Shown here: positions 17,506 to 26,357 of the stretch, piece after piece
Layout of the letters: every line of letters starts with the position of its first letter
Numbering within the stretch: position 1 is the stretch's first letter
Assembly: GCF_900009135.1 (NCBI RefSeq)
Contig: NZ_LT797711.1
Location: 588,045 to 628,705 of the forward strand
From: Planktothrix sp. PCC 11201
GTDB lineage: Bacteria; Cyanobacteriota; Cyanobacteriia; Cyanobacteriales; Microcoleaceae
DNA length: 40,661 bases
Reading direction: 5' to 3'
Position numbers and translations under genes: made by a program
Notes under the pieces: generated by a model
What the model saw: the letters and a program-made list of their open reading frames with translations, nothing else
Database searches by the model: none
Told to the model about the DNA's origin: nothing

Positions 17506-18671
17506 CAACTAGAACTCGCAGGAGCGCAACAGGAACTATCAGAATTATTGATGGTAACGTGATAATGCTCTCCCTTGGTTTCTTCCGGTTTACGAATGGC
17601 ATTCCGTCTACAATCGAATTCCGGGGCTGATTCTAGGGGGATAGTTTCATGGGGTAAAATTCCTAAAATATCTTGATAATAGGGGCCGTTTATGTTACTA
17701 TAAATTTGGTAGGTTTTATCACAAACTGCCATCCGTTCCCCCCGATATAAAATATGTCCGTCATCGTCCATTACCTGTTTCCAGGGCCCTTTATAAATCA
17801 CGGCTTGGTTTACATCTAAACAGGGGCCGTCTTTGCCTTTAAATGCAGTAACTGTTAGGGAACGAAACTCAATGCCATCAATCACTTGCCAAGGTTCCTC
17901 CTGTCGGGCTAATATCTCAACGCCATAAAATCCAGCCTGTTCAAAACGTTCTAAAAACTCATTTTCCCGAAAAGCTCCCGCAATACAACCACTCCAAAGA
18001 TCGGGATCATTTAAAATTCTAGGTGTCGGATCTTGATCGCAAACAATATCAGAAATAACTGCCCGTCCGCCCCGTTTTAAGACTCGATAAATTTCTTGAA
18101 AGAGTTGATCCTTATCCTGGGGACGGACTAAATTTAAAACACAATTAGAAATAACAACATCAACACTGTTATCGGCAATTAAAGGGTTTTGTTGACGCAG
18201 GCGATCGCATTCTAACTCAAATTTCCCTAAGTCTTCAATTGATTGAATCGGATTAACCGTTAACCACCGTTGCACTTGATCTAAATCCAAGGCTAAATCC
18301 TGAATTTTTGCCTTAACAAAACTGGTATTCAAATAGCCTAATTTCTGAGCCATTTCCGGTTGATGGCTGCGGGAAAGAGCCAACATTGTATCATTAAAAT
18401 CCACCCCGATCACTTGACCGGATGATCCCACTTTTTGGGCGATCATATAACAATTTTTACCCGCCCCGGAACCCAAATCAACTACGGTTTCCCCCGGGTT
18501 AACATAACGGGTGGGATCACCACAACCATAGTCCTTATCTATAATTTCCTGGGGAATAATTTCTAAATATTGATTTTCCTGATATTCCACCGGACAACAT
18601 AGGGAAGGTTGTACTGTTTGCGCTCCGGCTTTGTAGCGTTCAATAACTGTTTCTTCAATATTGTAATTCAT
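17499..18671 (-). CDS. arsM: Arsenite S-adenosylmethyltransferase-like protein
   Basis: A 390-residue class I methyltransferase that by family adds methyl groups from SAM to As(III), giving methylated arsenicals for detoxification or arsenosugar synthesis. SAM motif I is VVDLGSGAGKNCY (63-75). The arsenite-binding cysteines of ArsM have clear equivalents: Cys 50 in DYGCGDPT, one in VISNCVLNLV and one in WSGCIAGAF. A Cys-Cys pair occurs early (LCCPVEY). After the catalytic domain comes a roughly 110-residue region (GPWKQVMDDDGHILYRGERM) as in the long ArsM forms, and the protein ends in a cysteine-rich tail, SSCCAPASSSCC, which may bind metalloid. No arsR-like regulator or arsenite pump gene is next to it. 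Start ATG 18671 is supported by the MNYNIEETVIERYKAGA opening. Confidence 0.85.
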   Translation of the reverse strand: MNYNIEETVIERYKAGAQTVQPSLCCPVEYQENQYLEIIPQEIIDKDYGCGDPTRYVNPGETVVDLGSGAGKNCYMIAQKVGSSGQVIGVDFNDTMLALSRSHQPEMAQKLGYLNTSFVKAKIQDLALDLDQVQRWLTVNPIQSIEDLGKFELECDRLRQQNPLIADNSVDVVISNCVLNLVRPQDKDQLFQEIYRVLKRGGRAVISDIVCDQDPTPRILNDPDLWSGCIAGAFRENEFLERFEQAGFYGVEILARQEEPWQVIDGIEFRSLTVTAFKGKDGPCLDVNQAVIYKGPWKQVMDDDGHILYRGERMAVCDKTYQIYSNINGPYYQDILGILPHETIPLESAPEFDCRRNAIRKPEETKGEHYHVTINNSDSSCCAPASSSCC

Positions 18672-18715
18672 AGATTGTTGATAGCTTTAATTCAATTATA
18701 GTTTACAATTATGTT

Positions 18716-18935
18716 TCTTTCTCTAGGTTAGATTCGCCTAAATCCCTGAAAAGGGGGACTTTGAACTTTGGTTTTATCCTAGGTTAGATCCCCCTAAATC
18801 CCCCTTAAAAAGGGGGACTTTGAACTTGAGTTTTATCTTAGAGGGGTACTTTGAACTGGGGTTTTATCCTGAAAAAACGAGGAGTTAAATTGTCCATTTC
18901 CCCCCTTTTTAATGGGGTTAGGGGGGATCGAACAT
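18716..18935. repeat. Cluster of CCCCCTAAAT / AAAGGGGGACTTTGAAC repeats
   Basis: Three tandem, decaying copies of a unit with TAGATCCCCCTAAATCC and AAGGGGGACTTTGAAC, followed by a CCCCCTTTTTAATGGGG...GGGGGGATCG hairpin. This is a repeat family often seen between cyanobacterial genes. It fills the spacer between the GT9 gene end and the arsM start region; nothing else is visible there. Confidence 0.75.
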
Positions 18936-19901
18936 TTAGCCTCCCCAGATTTTTTTAATTACCTGCTCGGGAGAGATATCAGACATTTTGCCCGAAGGAG
19001 ATTTAATCCCAATTACCCGATCGCTTTTTGGTAATAATTTAGCGGGTTCAGTTGGGCCAAATAAGGCAATTGTATAGGTTCCCACCGCAACGGCCAGGTG
19101 CATCGGGGCGCTATCGGTACAGAGCATTAAATTTGCTGAGGCGATCATCGCCGATAATTTACCAATATCCTCCGGTTGGGTGACTTTAACCTGGGGACAA
19201 GATTCGACAATTTGCCGCACTAACGCCCCATCTTCTGGCCCCTGGACAATGATCACGGGGAGGTTGGGTTGGCGCTGTTGAATATCTTGAATAATTTTTT
19301 GCCAACTGGCCACGGGGTAGATTTTATCAATGCCTTTTAGTTGGGCTAACTGGCTAGATCCGCCATGAATCAAAATATAACCACTATCCTTGACTCCTAA
19401 GCGTTTTTGTTCCGCTTCTCCCCAGTCGAGATCCAATTTAGGCACATTAATCGATAATCCTGAAAAGGGGGTAATAATGTCCAACCCTTTGAGCAGGTCA
19501 TAATACATTTCGGCGGCGTATTGCTCTGGTTTTAAGGGGACTGGGTTGCTAATAAATAGCCCCTCACCCCCGCCTGCGTAACCAATGCGGGTGGGAATAC
19601 CCGTTAACCACAATAACAATCCCACTGTCCAACTTTGACCCAGGGATACCACCACCTCATATTCCCGGTCACGGACAATTCCTAAAAAATTTCCCCAGTC
19701 GGCTAAACTGTTTCGTCCCTTGAAGTCATAGGTGAGAGTTTCAGAAACGGACTTACAAACCCGATAAGCTCCCCTGGCTCTGGGTTCTACCATAACAGAA
19801 ATTTGGGCTTCAGGATAGGCTTGCTTGAGGCCATCCAGGGTGGGAAAAAACAGGATTTGATCGCCTATTCCACCTGGGACAAGGGCTAGTATTCTCATCA
19901 T
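18936..19901 (-). CDS. Glycosyltransferase family 9 (heptosyltransferase-like)
   Basis: A 321-residue protein in the GT9 family, which includes ADP-heptose:LPS heptosyltransferases. It opens with MMRILALVPGGIGDQILFFP (the GxGD loop of the N-terminal Rossmann domain), has VVSLGQSWTVGLLLWLTGIPTRIGY, and its C-terminal domain holds ILIHGGSS, IIVQGPEDGAL and the nucleotide-binding signature MLCTDSAPMHLAVAVGTYTIALFGPTEP, split here over residues about 254-282. It probably adds a sugar to lipopolysaccharide or another surface glycan at the cytoplasmic face of the membrane; the exact donor is not known from sequence. It is divergent from ispD (76 bp between starts). Confidence 0.88.
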   Translation of the reverse strand: MMRILALVPGGIGDQILFFPTLDGLKQAYPEAQISVMVEPRARGAYRVCKSVSETLTYDFKGRNSLADWGNFLGIVRDREYEVVVSLGQSWTVGLLLWLTGIPTRIGYAGGGEGLFISNPVPLKPEQYAAEMYYDLLKGLDIITPFSGLSINVPKLDLDWGEAEQKRLGVKDSGYILIHGGSSQLAQLKGIDKIYPVASWQKIIQDIQQRQPNLPVIIVQGPEDGALVRQIVESCPQVKVTQPEDIGKLSAMIASANLMLCTDSAPMHLAVAVGTYTIALFGPTEPAKLLPKSDRVIGIKSPSGKMSDISPEQVIKKIWGG

Positions 19902-19977
19902 TAAAGAGTTAATCTACAAGATCAGCTTAATTCTAATACGAACACAGAGTTGTCAATCTTACCTCTAAATTTTCACA

Positions 19978-20670
19978 ATGCACTTATTAATTCCGGCGGC
20001 GGGTATGGGACGCAGAATGGGGAGCGATCGCAACAAATTGCTCCTGACCCTATGGGACAAACCCCTATTAGCTTGGACACTCGAAGCGGCGGAGGCTTCA
20101 GCTTGTATTGACTGGATCGGGATCATGGGTCAACCCGTGGATTTTCCCGACTTTCAGGAAATTTTGGCCAGTGTTAATCTAACTAAACCCGTCGAGTTAA
20201 TTCAGGGGGGCGAAACCCGTCAACAGTCGGTTTACAATGGCTTACAGGCCTTACCACCGGATGCGGAGCGGGTCTTAATTCATGATGGGGCGAGATGTTT
20301 GGCCACACCGGAGTTATTCGAGCGCTGTGGGGCGACGTTGCAGACCTGTTCGGGGTTAATTGCCGCTATTCCAGTCAAGGATACAATTAAGGTTGTTGAT
20401 GAAAATGGGTTAATTTTAGATACACCCGATCGTCAACAATTATGGGCGGCGCAAACGCCCCAAGGGTTTGAGGTGAAATTATTAAAAGAATGTCATGATC
20501 AAGGAATTCAACAGGGTTGGGAAGTTACTGACGATGCGGCCTTATTTGAAAAATGTGGGTTATCCGTTCATATTGTCCCAGGGGAAGAAACTAATTTGAA
20601 AGTGACAACCCCTGTGGATCTAAGTGTGGCAGAATTTATTTTAAGATCAAGACTCAAGAATCGTGAATAA
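19978..20670 (+). CDS. ispD: 2-C-methyl-D-erythritol 4-phosphate cytidylyltransferase
   Basis: IspD joins CTP and methylerythritol phosphate, the third step of the MEP isoprenoid pathway that feeds carotenoids, chlorophyll phytol and quinones. The 230 residues match the family's usual length. It has the nucleotidyltransferase start LIPAAGMGRRMGSDRNK, IHDGARCLATPELF, PVKDTIKVVDENGLI, LWAAQTPQGFE and VTDDAALFEKCG. All are characteristic and intact. It overlaps the following gene by eight bases if that gene uses its GTG start, so translation may be coupled. Confidence 0.96.
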   Translation: MHLLIPAAGMGRRMGSDRNKLLLTLWDKPLLAWTLEAAEASACIDWIGIMGQPVDFPDFQEILASVNLTKPVELIQGGETRQQSVYNGLQALPPDAERVLIHDGARCLATPELFERCGATLQTCSGLIAAIPVKDTIKVVDENGLILDTPDRQQLWAAQTPQGFEVKLLKECHDQGIQQGWEVTDDAALFEKCGLSVHIVPGEETNLKVTTPVDLSVAEFILRSRLKNRE

Positions 20671-21271
20671 AAATATGATCACAATAACAACATTTAAGCA
20701 GAACTGGCTAAATATCTTAATTCGGGAGTTTATTAACCTCGGAATTATTAATTTATATTTAGCCTCATCCTTTAGTATTTTAGTAACATTAAATTCCCTA
20801 GCCTTAGTTAAATATGGTATTGATGGCTTTAACTACGGGATTACAATTATGGGCGCATTAGTTTTAGGAAAGGTGATTCTTTTATCGGAAAAACTCCCCA
20901 TTGTAGAACGCTATGAACATAAACCCTTAATCATTTCGGTGGGTTATAAATCCGTTTTATTTACCCTCATTGCTTTATTTTTTAATAGTGTGGAACATTT
21001 AATCGTCGGTTTATTTCAACAAGAATCCCTGGAACGGATTTTAATAGAACTGCAAAATCAAGTTTCTCAAATTGATTTGTTTTATCAAATTCTCTGTTTA
21101 TTAATTGTTTTTATTCCCTTCTTTACAATGAGAGAATTAAATAAAATCTTAGGAAAGGGAACCTTATTCAACTTGTTTTTTACCCGTAGGGATTTTAAGG
21201 TTGAGGAAGCTGCTTCAATGCTTGCTGAAGAACTTCTACTCCAGCATGGGTCAGATAGGCATTTTCACTAA
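20663..21271 (+). CDS. Hypothetical membrane protein
   Basis: A 202-residue protein with about four predicted membrane segments (around residues 25-48, 55-75, 90-113 and 138-155), beginning MNKNMITITTFKQNWLNILI. The GTG at 20663 overlaps the ispD stop; an ATG at 20675 is the alternative start. Between segments 3 and 4 is a helical stretch (QQESLERILIELQNQVSQID), and the C-terminal part is charged and cytosolic-looking. No enzyme motif is seen. I do not recognise the family for certain. The last 77 bp overlap the 3' end of dusA on the other strand. Confidence 0.7.
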   Translation: MNKNMITITTFKQNWLNILIREFINLGIINLYLASSFSILVTLNSLALVKYGIDGFNYGITIMGALVLGKVILLSEKLPIVERYEHKPLIISVGYKSVLFTLIALFFNSVEHLIVGLFQQESLERILIELQNQVSQIDLFYQILCLLIVFIPFFTMRELNKILGKGTLFNLFFTRRDFKVEEAASMLAEELLLQHGSDRHFH

Positions 21272-22193
21272 TATAACGTTTCCAGGCTTTGGTTCCGGGT
21301 TGTCGGGCAAATAACTCTAAAAAATGGCGGGTCATACTATTTAATTTTACCCCTTTTTGTAACCAATATTCCAGATAAGGATACATAGCTTCTATGACTT
21401 CCTGGCGGGTCAAGGGAGGTGTTTTTTCTCCATAGATTTCTTGATCCGCCGTTGCGAACAAATAGGGGTGATCATAAGCAGCGCGTCCGATCATCACAGC
21501 ATCAACAAATTGTAGTTGATCTTTGACTTCTGCTAAGGTTTTAAACCCACCATTAATTTCAATAAATAGATGGGGAAACTCTTGTTTTAAACGATGAACT
21601 TCTTCATATCTTAAAGGGGGAATAGTCCGGTTTTCTTTAGGACTTAAACCCTGTAACCAAGCTTTGCGAGCATGAACACTAAAGTATTGACATCCGGCGT
21701 TAGAAACGATTCTGACAAAATGGGCCATATCTTCATATTTATCCTGGTCATCAATACCAATTCGATGTTTAATAGTCACCGGAATATTAACCACTTTTTG
21801 CATCGCTTCTACTGCTTGAGCGACTAACTCCGGTTGCGCCATTAAACACGCCCCGAAATTGCCATTTTGCACTCGATCACTGGGACATCCGACGTTTAAA
21901 TTAACCTGATCATATCCCCGATCTTCGGCTATTTTGGCACAGGTTGCCAGATGATTGGGATTATCTCCTCCTAATTGTAATACGAGGGGTTTTTCTTCGG
22001 GAGAAAATCCTAATAACTGCTCTTGATCTCCATGTAAAATTGCCGCCGTTGTCACCATTTCTGTATAGAGCAAAGTTCGCTGGGTGATTTGTCGCATAAA
22101 ATAGCGATAATGGCGATCTGTGCGATCCATCATCGGTGCAATACTGAGGGGATAAATCGGATTTAAGGTTAAAGTTGAAGTCGAAAAATTCAT
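21195..22193 (-). CDS. dusA: tRNA-dihydrouridine synthase A
   Basis: A 332-residue FMN enzyme that reduces U20/U20a in the tRNA D-loop. It has the DusA pattern: LSIAPMMDRTDRHYRYFMR, LYTEMVTTAAILHGD, the catalytic Cys in NVGCPSDRVQNGNFGACLM, VTIKHRIGIDDQD, FSVHARKAWLQGLSPKENR, INGGFKTL and VMIGRAAYDHPY. The length is usual for DusA, and the C-terminus (PGTKAWKRYISENA) is also typical. The start ATG lies five bases after the stop of the upstream VIT-VWA gene, so the two are probably cotranscribed. Confidence 0.95.
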   Translation of the reverse strand: MNFSTSTLTLNPIYPLSIAPMMDRTDRHYRYFMRQITQRTLLYTEMVTTAAILHGDQEQLLGFSPEEKPLVLQLGGDNPNHLATCAKIAEDRGYDQVNLNVGCPSDRVQNGNFGACLMAQPELVAQAVEAMQKVVNIPVTIKHRIGIDDQDKYEDMAHFVRIVSNAGCQYFSVHARKAWLQGLSPKENRTIPPLRYEEVHRLKQEFPHLFIEINGGFKTLAEVKDQLQFVDAVMIGRAAYDHPYLFATADQEIYGEKTPPLTRQEVIEAMYPYLEYWLQKGVKLNSMTRHFLELFARQPGTKAWKRYISENAYLTHAGVEVLQQALKQLPQP

Positions 22194-22198
22194 TAAAT

Positions 22199-24691
22199 TT
22201 AGGATTTTGTTGCTTTTAATTCTAGGGTGATTTTGAGTTTTCCGGTTACGGGGTTAGAAGGTTGCCAAGTTAGGAGCGATCGCCGAATTTGATCAATAAT
22301 CATCGCCTGTTTGAGATTATTCTCTAAATCCAGATTAGAGTCAATATCATCAAAAATGGCTCGTTGGACATTCCCTCGATCAATGATCATTTCAAAGGTG
22401 ACTTTTCCATTGATTTCATCAGCTAAATTCAACCCTTGGAAATAACGGTTGAGGTCATTAATTAGGGTGCGATCGCTAATTCCCGTAACTTCAACAACTG
22501 TTATTTTTACCGGACTATTTCCAATTAAATTAATATTTGTGGGTTCCGGGCTTATTCCCCGAACGGGAGGGGGCGGTGGCGCAATTTCTGGACTACGTTG
22601 ACTGCCATAATTATTATAACCAGATGCAGAACGAGTTGGCCCGAAATTAATAGCAGCAGATGAGGGTAATTGAGTGGGCTTGGCTGCGTCAAAAATACCG
22701 CCATAACTCACCCCTTGGGGCAATTCTAGGGGAACTTCTACGGTGTGACGAGTTCCATTGGGATCGACCCGAACTTCTTCGCTCACGGCGACAAAAGCGG
22801 TATATTCAGACAGTAATTGATAGGCTAAAGCGGTGCGTGTTACCCCTTCAACCCCCGATTTTGTTTCCCCAGAAAACATTTGATTCATCAGGTCTTTAAT
22901 TCTCGCCCGCCCCCACAATTTAGCAATGGCAATGTTACCCGATTCGTTATTATTGATCTCAGGAAAATTAACGGGTAAGGTTTGTTCATAGCGATCGCCT
23001 TTTGCAGTTATTCCGGTAATTTTTAATAAGCCATTGCGACGATCTAATTTACGTCCAAATAAGACTAAGGGTTGATTATCAAACAAATCCGATAAGCTGA
23101 CCGGATAAATTTCTGGTTTTAATCCTTCTCCTTGCCAACTGATTTCAATATCTGTTAGAATGGGGCTATTAATTTGTCTAAAAAAGGTTTCTACAACAGC
23201 TTCTGTGGCTTCATCTTGACGCACAATTTGGGTTGTTCCCCGGCCAATTTCTCCCAAACGATTGAGTAAAAATCTATTTACAGAACTTCCCACCCCAAAG
23301 GCATAAAATCTATTTCCGGGTTTAAGTTTATTTTGAACTTCTGCAATCACTTCCTGATCATTTCCAATATATCCATCTGTTAATAGAACAATACTGCGTA
23401 AGCGACCCTGAGAGGGAGAGGGAAACTTCATAACCGTCTGGATTCCATTTAATAATTCCGTCCCGCCATTAGCTTCTAATTGATTAATATAATTGATCGC
23501 TTTTTGTCGGTTATCTGGGGTATTTTCTAAGGGAGTTTCTGATAAAGTATTGGTGGTATTAGCAAAATCAATAATATTAAAGGTATCTTCGGGATTTAAT
23601 CCTTGAATAAATCGTTTCATTAATTCTTGAGATTTTTTAAGCGGATCTCCTTCTTGGGAACCGGAAGTATCCATCAGAAAAATAACGTCTTTTGGAATAA
23701 TTTGATTCGGATTATAACGAATTGCAGGTAACAAATAGGCGGCAAAATGTCCCCCCTGTTGATTCGCTTCTGTTAATACCGTTGCTCTTGTATTTTCTCC
23801 TGAAATTTGATATCTTATAATTAGATCTTTATTAGGAATTTGATCGGATTGATCTAAACTAACAAATATCCGATTTCCCTGCTGTTGGGTAATAATTTTA
23901 TGGGAAGTTGAACGCACATTTTCAATCGAAACTCCGGCATCAATTTCCAGATCAACTTGAATTTTATGGGGGGATTTTGTCTCTCGGTCAATAATAGGAG
24001 GCGTGATTCGATCCGCATCGGGAACCTGATTAGTATTGGGTTGATTTTTATTAATTAATTGACCGGGAATATAACGGGGGCCAACCACCATGGGAAACAC
24101 AAATTCATAGTTTCCTCCTTCAAATTTTAATTGATCAATATAGCGAATAGTTACGGATATTTGTTCGCCGGGTTGAATATTAGCAAGAGATTGGGTAAAG
24201 ATATTATCTCGCTCCTGCTCTAATAAGGCGGTAGTGCGACCTTGATCTTTTGCCCGTTGATAGATTTCCTTCGCGTCTTCTCGGGTTTCAATTCTGGATT
24301 TGATGGTGCGATCGCCGATTTTAATTACCATCTGATCAACGGCGGCTTGATCAGGGAGAGGAAATACATAAATCGCTTCTAAAGGTTCTTTAAATGGATT
24401 TTCAAAGGTTTGAGAAACTTCAACCTGTGAAACATTCCCGGAAATTTTAGCTTTAACTTGGGTTTGTTTTAGGGGAAAAACTTGGCTTTGAGTTGCAGAC
24501 TGAACATATAAACCCCCTAATGGTTTTTCCGAGAGTTGTTGAGGAAGTTGTGCTAATTTCAACCCTGAAGATTGACGATTCAACTGTTGAGGTAAACTAG
24601 CAAAAGTTGGGGGTGTATTTCCAATAAAATTTAAACTACTAAAAATCATAATTCCCAAGGAAAGTCTGGCTATCGTTGATAAAGAGTTCAT
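22199..24691 (-). CDS. Secreted VIT- and VWA-domain protein with TonB-like C-terminus
   Basis: About 830 residues. The start is taken at the ATG giving MNSLSTIARLSLG; the ATG five codons earlier (24706) is also possible. A signal peptide leads to a linker, then a VIT domain (about 65-195; QVEVSQTFENPFKEPLEAIY and YVFPLPDQAAVDQM are typical). A von Willebrand A domain follows (about 335-500) with the metal site DVIFLMDTSGSQEGD and IVLLTDGYIGND. Next come a beta-rich region and a proline-rich linker (APPPPPVRG). The last 100 residues (NLADEINGKVTFEMIIDRGN and beyond) resemble a TonB C-terminal or AgmX/PglI-type domain. VIT-VWA proteins are usually extracytoplasmic adhesion or matrix-binding proteins; the exact ligand is unknown. 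It is divergent from lpxB and probably leads an operon with dusA. Confidence 0.88.
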   Translation of the reverse strand: MNSLSTIARLSLGIMIFSSLNFIGNTPPTFASLPQQLNRQSSGLKLAQLPQQLSEKPLGGLYVQSATQSQVFPLKQTQVKAKISGNVSQVEVSQTFENPFKEPLEAIYVFPLPDQAAVDQMVIKIGDRTIKSRIETREDAKEIYQRAKDQGRTTALLEQERDNIFTQSLANIQPGEQISVTIRYIDQLKFEGGNYEFVFPMVVGPRYIPGQLINKNQPNTNQVPDADRITPPIIDRETKSPHKIQVDLEIDAGVSIENVRSTSHKIITQQQGNRIFVSLDQSDQIPNKDLIIRYQISGENTRATVLTEANQQGGHFAAYLLPAIRYNPNQIIPKDVIFLMDTSGSQEGDPLKKSQELMKRFIQGLNPEDTFNIIDFANTTNTLSETPLENTPDNRQKAINYINQLEANGGTELLNGIQTVMKFPSPSQGRLRSIVLLTDGYIGNDQEVIAEVQNKLKPGNRFYAFGVGSSVNRFLLNRLGEIGRGTTQIVRQDEATEAVVETFFRQINSPILTDIEISWQGEGLKPEIYPVSLSDLFDNQPLVLFGRKLDRRNGLLKITGITAKGDRYEQTLPVNFPEINNNESGNIAIAKLWGRARIKDLMNQMFSGETKSGVEGVTRTALAYQLLSEYTAFVAVSEEVRVDPNGTRHTVEVPLELPQGVSYGGIFDAAKPTQLPSSAAINFGPTRSASGYNNYGSQRSPEIAPPPPPVRGISPEPTNINLIGNSPVKITVVEVTGISDRTLINDLNRYFQGLNLADEINGKVTFEMIIDRGNVQRAIFDDIDSNLDLENNLKQAMIIDQIRRSLLTWQPSNPVTGKLKITLELKATKS

Positions 24692-24904
24692 AAATAAAAT
24701 TGTCATTATTTTAGTTAGACTATCAGTTAGGTCTACTGACTAAGACCCAATTCTGAGTATAAACGTTCCTGAGCTAGATCACTTTTTGAGATTCCCAAGA
24801 CTCCTGTAGGAAAAGCTAAGTTTGCTGTCTGTGAGTGACGATTGTATCGTTTTTTGCCGCGTCTGAATCATCAGATTTTTAGGAAAATCCAGCAGGGACT
24901 CAAT

Positions 24905-24969
24905 AAACGGCTATAATCCATAGTGAGGTTATTAATAAAACGGCTCTAGTCCGTCCTCAAGTTATTAAT
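24905..24969. repeat. Two 32-bp imperfect direct repeats before lpxB
   Basis: AAACGGCTATAATCC...GTTATTAAT at 24905-24936 is repeated imperfectly at 24938-24969, 33 bp apart. The first copy contains a TATAAT. It ends 12 bp before the lpxB start, so the unit may carry promoter or 5' leader function. The rest of the 290-bp divergent spacer shows nothing I recognise. Confidence 0.45.
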
Positions 24970-24981
24970 TATTGATTTCTA

Positions 24982-26181
24982 ATGCTGGCAAATAAACCCC
25001 CAATTCGGATTTTTATTAGTACGGGAGAAGTCTCAGGCGATTTACAAGGATCAATGTTAATTGAAGCTCTGTTAAGACAAGCCAAAAACCAAAATATCTC
25101 TACAGAAATTATAGCATTGGGTGGGGAAAAAATGGCCGCAGCCGGAGCAATATTATTAGGAAATACTACAGGTATCGGTTCCGTTGGGCTTTTAGAATCT
25201 ATCCCTTATATTATTCCGACTTATTTAATCCAGCAAAAAACCAAACAATATTTAAAAAGTCATCCTCCCGATATTGTGATTTTAATTGATTATATGGGGC
25301 CGAATATTGGCATCGGAAATTTCATTAAAAATCACTTCCCCCAAGTGCCGATCTTCTATTATATTGCACCGCAAGAATGGGTGTGGTCATTGGGTTCAAA
25401 GAGTACGGAACAAATTGTGAAATTAAGCCACCGAATTTTAGCGATTTTTCCTGAAGAAGCCCGTTATTTTCAATCAAAAGGTGCTCAGGTAACTTGGGTG
25501 GGCCATCCCTTATTAGACCGGATGAAAACGGCTCCCAGTCGAGAAGAATCTCGGATCAAATTAGGGATAGAACCGGATGAAATTGCGATCGCGTTACTTC
25601 CGGCGTCCCGATGGCAAGAAATCAAATATTTAATGCCGATATTGTTGGAAGCAGCACAACAAATTCAAGATAAAATTCCTGGAGTTAAATTTTGGATTCC
25701 GGTGTCTTTACCCGAATATGAAAATGCCATAGAAACAGCTATTAAAAACTATCAATTAAATGCGGTTTTAGTTTCAACAAAATCAGGAAATTGTCAAACC
25801 TTAGAAGTGATATCTGCCGCTGATTTAGCAATTACCAAATCAGGAACCGTTAACTTAGAAATTGCCTTATTAAATGTTCCCCAAGTTGTGGTTTATCGGG
25901 TGAGTAATTTAACCGCTTGGCTGGTTCGTCGTTTCTTAAACTTTTCAGTTCCGTTTATTTCCCCTACCAATTTAGTCCAAATGCAAGCCATCGTGCCTGA
26001 ACTGGTACAAGAAGAAGTAACCCCTAAAAATATTGTACGAGAAGCAATAGAATTACTCACAAATCAACCCAAACGACAGGAAATATTAAATCGCTATCAA
26101 CAGATGAAACAAGCATTAGGAGAGGAAGGAGTGTGCGATCGCGCAGCTTTAAAAATTCTCAATAGTGTAAAATTGACATAA
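24982..26181 (+). CDS. lpxB: Lipid-A-disaccharide synthase
   Basis: A 399-residue GT19 glycosyltransferase that joins UDP-diacylglucosamine and lipid X into the lipid A disaccharide at the inner membrane. It has IFISTGEVSGDLQGSMLIEAL, ALGGEKMAAAGA, ILIDYMGPNIGIGNFIK, YYIAPQEWVWSLGS, VGHPLLDRMKTA, IALLPASRWQEIKYLMPI and ITKSGTVNLEIALLNVPQVVVYR. Length and order are normal for LpxB. No other lpx gene is adjacent. The start ATG 24982 begins MLANKPPIRIFISTGE; no strong ribosome site is seen, as is common in cyanobacteria. Confidence 0.95.
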   Translation: MLANKPPIRIFISTGEVSGDLQGSMLIEALLRQAKNQNISTEIIALGGEKMAAAGAILLGNTTGIGSVGLLESIPYIIPTYLIQQKTKQYLKSHPPDIVILIDYMGPNIGIGNFIKNHFPQVPIFYYIAPQEWVWSLGSKSTEQIVKLSHRILAIFPEEARYFQSKGAQVTWVGHPLLDRMKTAPSREESRIKLGIEPDEIAIALLPASRWQEIKYLMPILLEAAQQIQDKIPGVKFWIPVSLPEYENAIETAIKNYQLNAVLVSTKSGNCQTLEVISAADLAITKSGTVNLEIALLNVPQVVVYRVSNLTAWLVRRFLNFSVPFISPTNLVQMQAIVPELVQEEVTPKNIVREAIELLTNQPKRQEILNRYQQMKQALGEEGVCDRAALKILNSVKLT

Positions 26182-26357
26182 GATAAAATAAGATTTAAAA
26201 TAGGAGGAATACACAGATTAACACAGATTAAAAATCCGTGAAATCCTCTTAAATCCGTGATCCCCATTACCTATTAAAAAAAAATTAGGAACTAGGCAGG
26301 GAAACAATATAACCCTAATGCCTAATTCCTAAACCCTTGATTAATTTTTTAGGGGTT

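Noticed and set aside
24707-24981. A structured RNA in the VIT-VWA/lpxB divergent spacer
   Set aside because: Some short inverted pieces are present, but nothing matches an RNA family I know.
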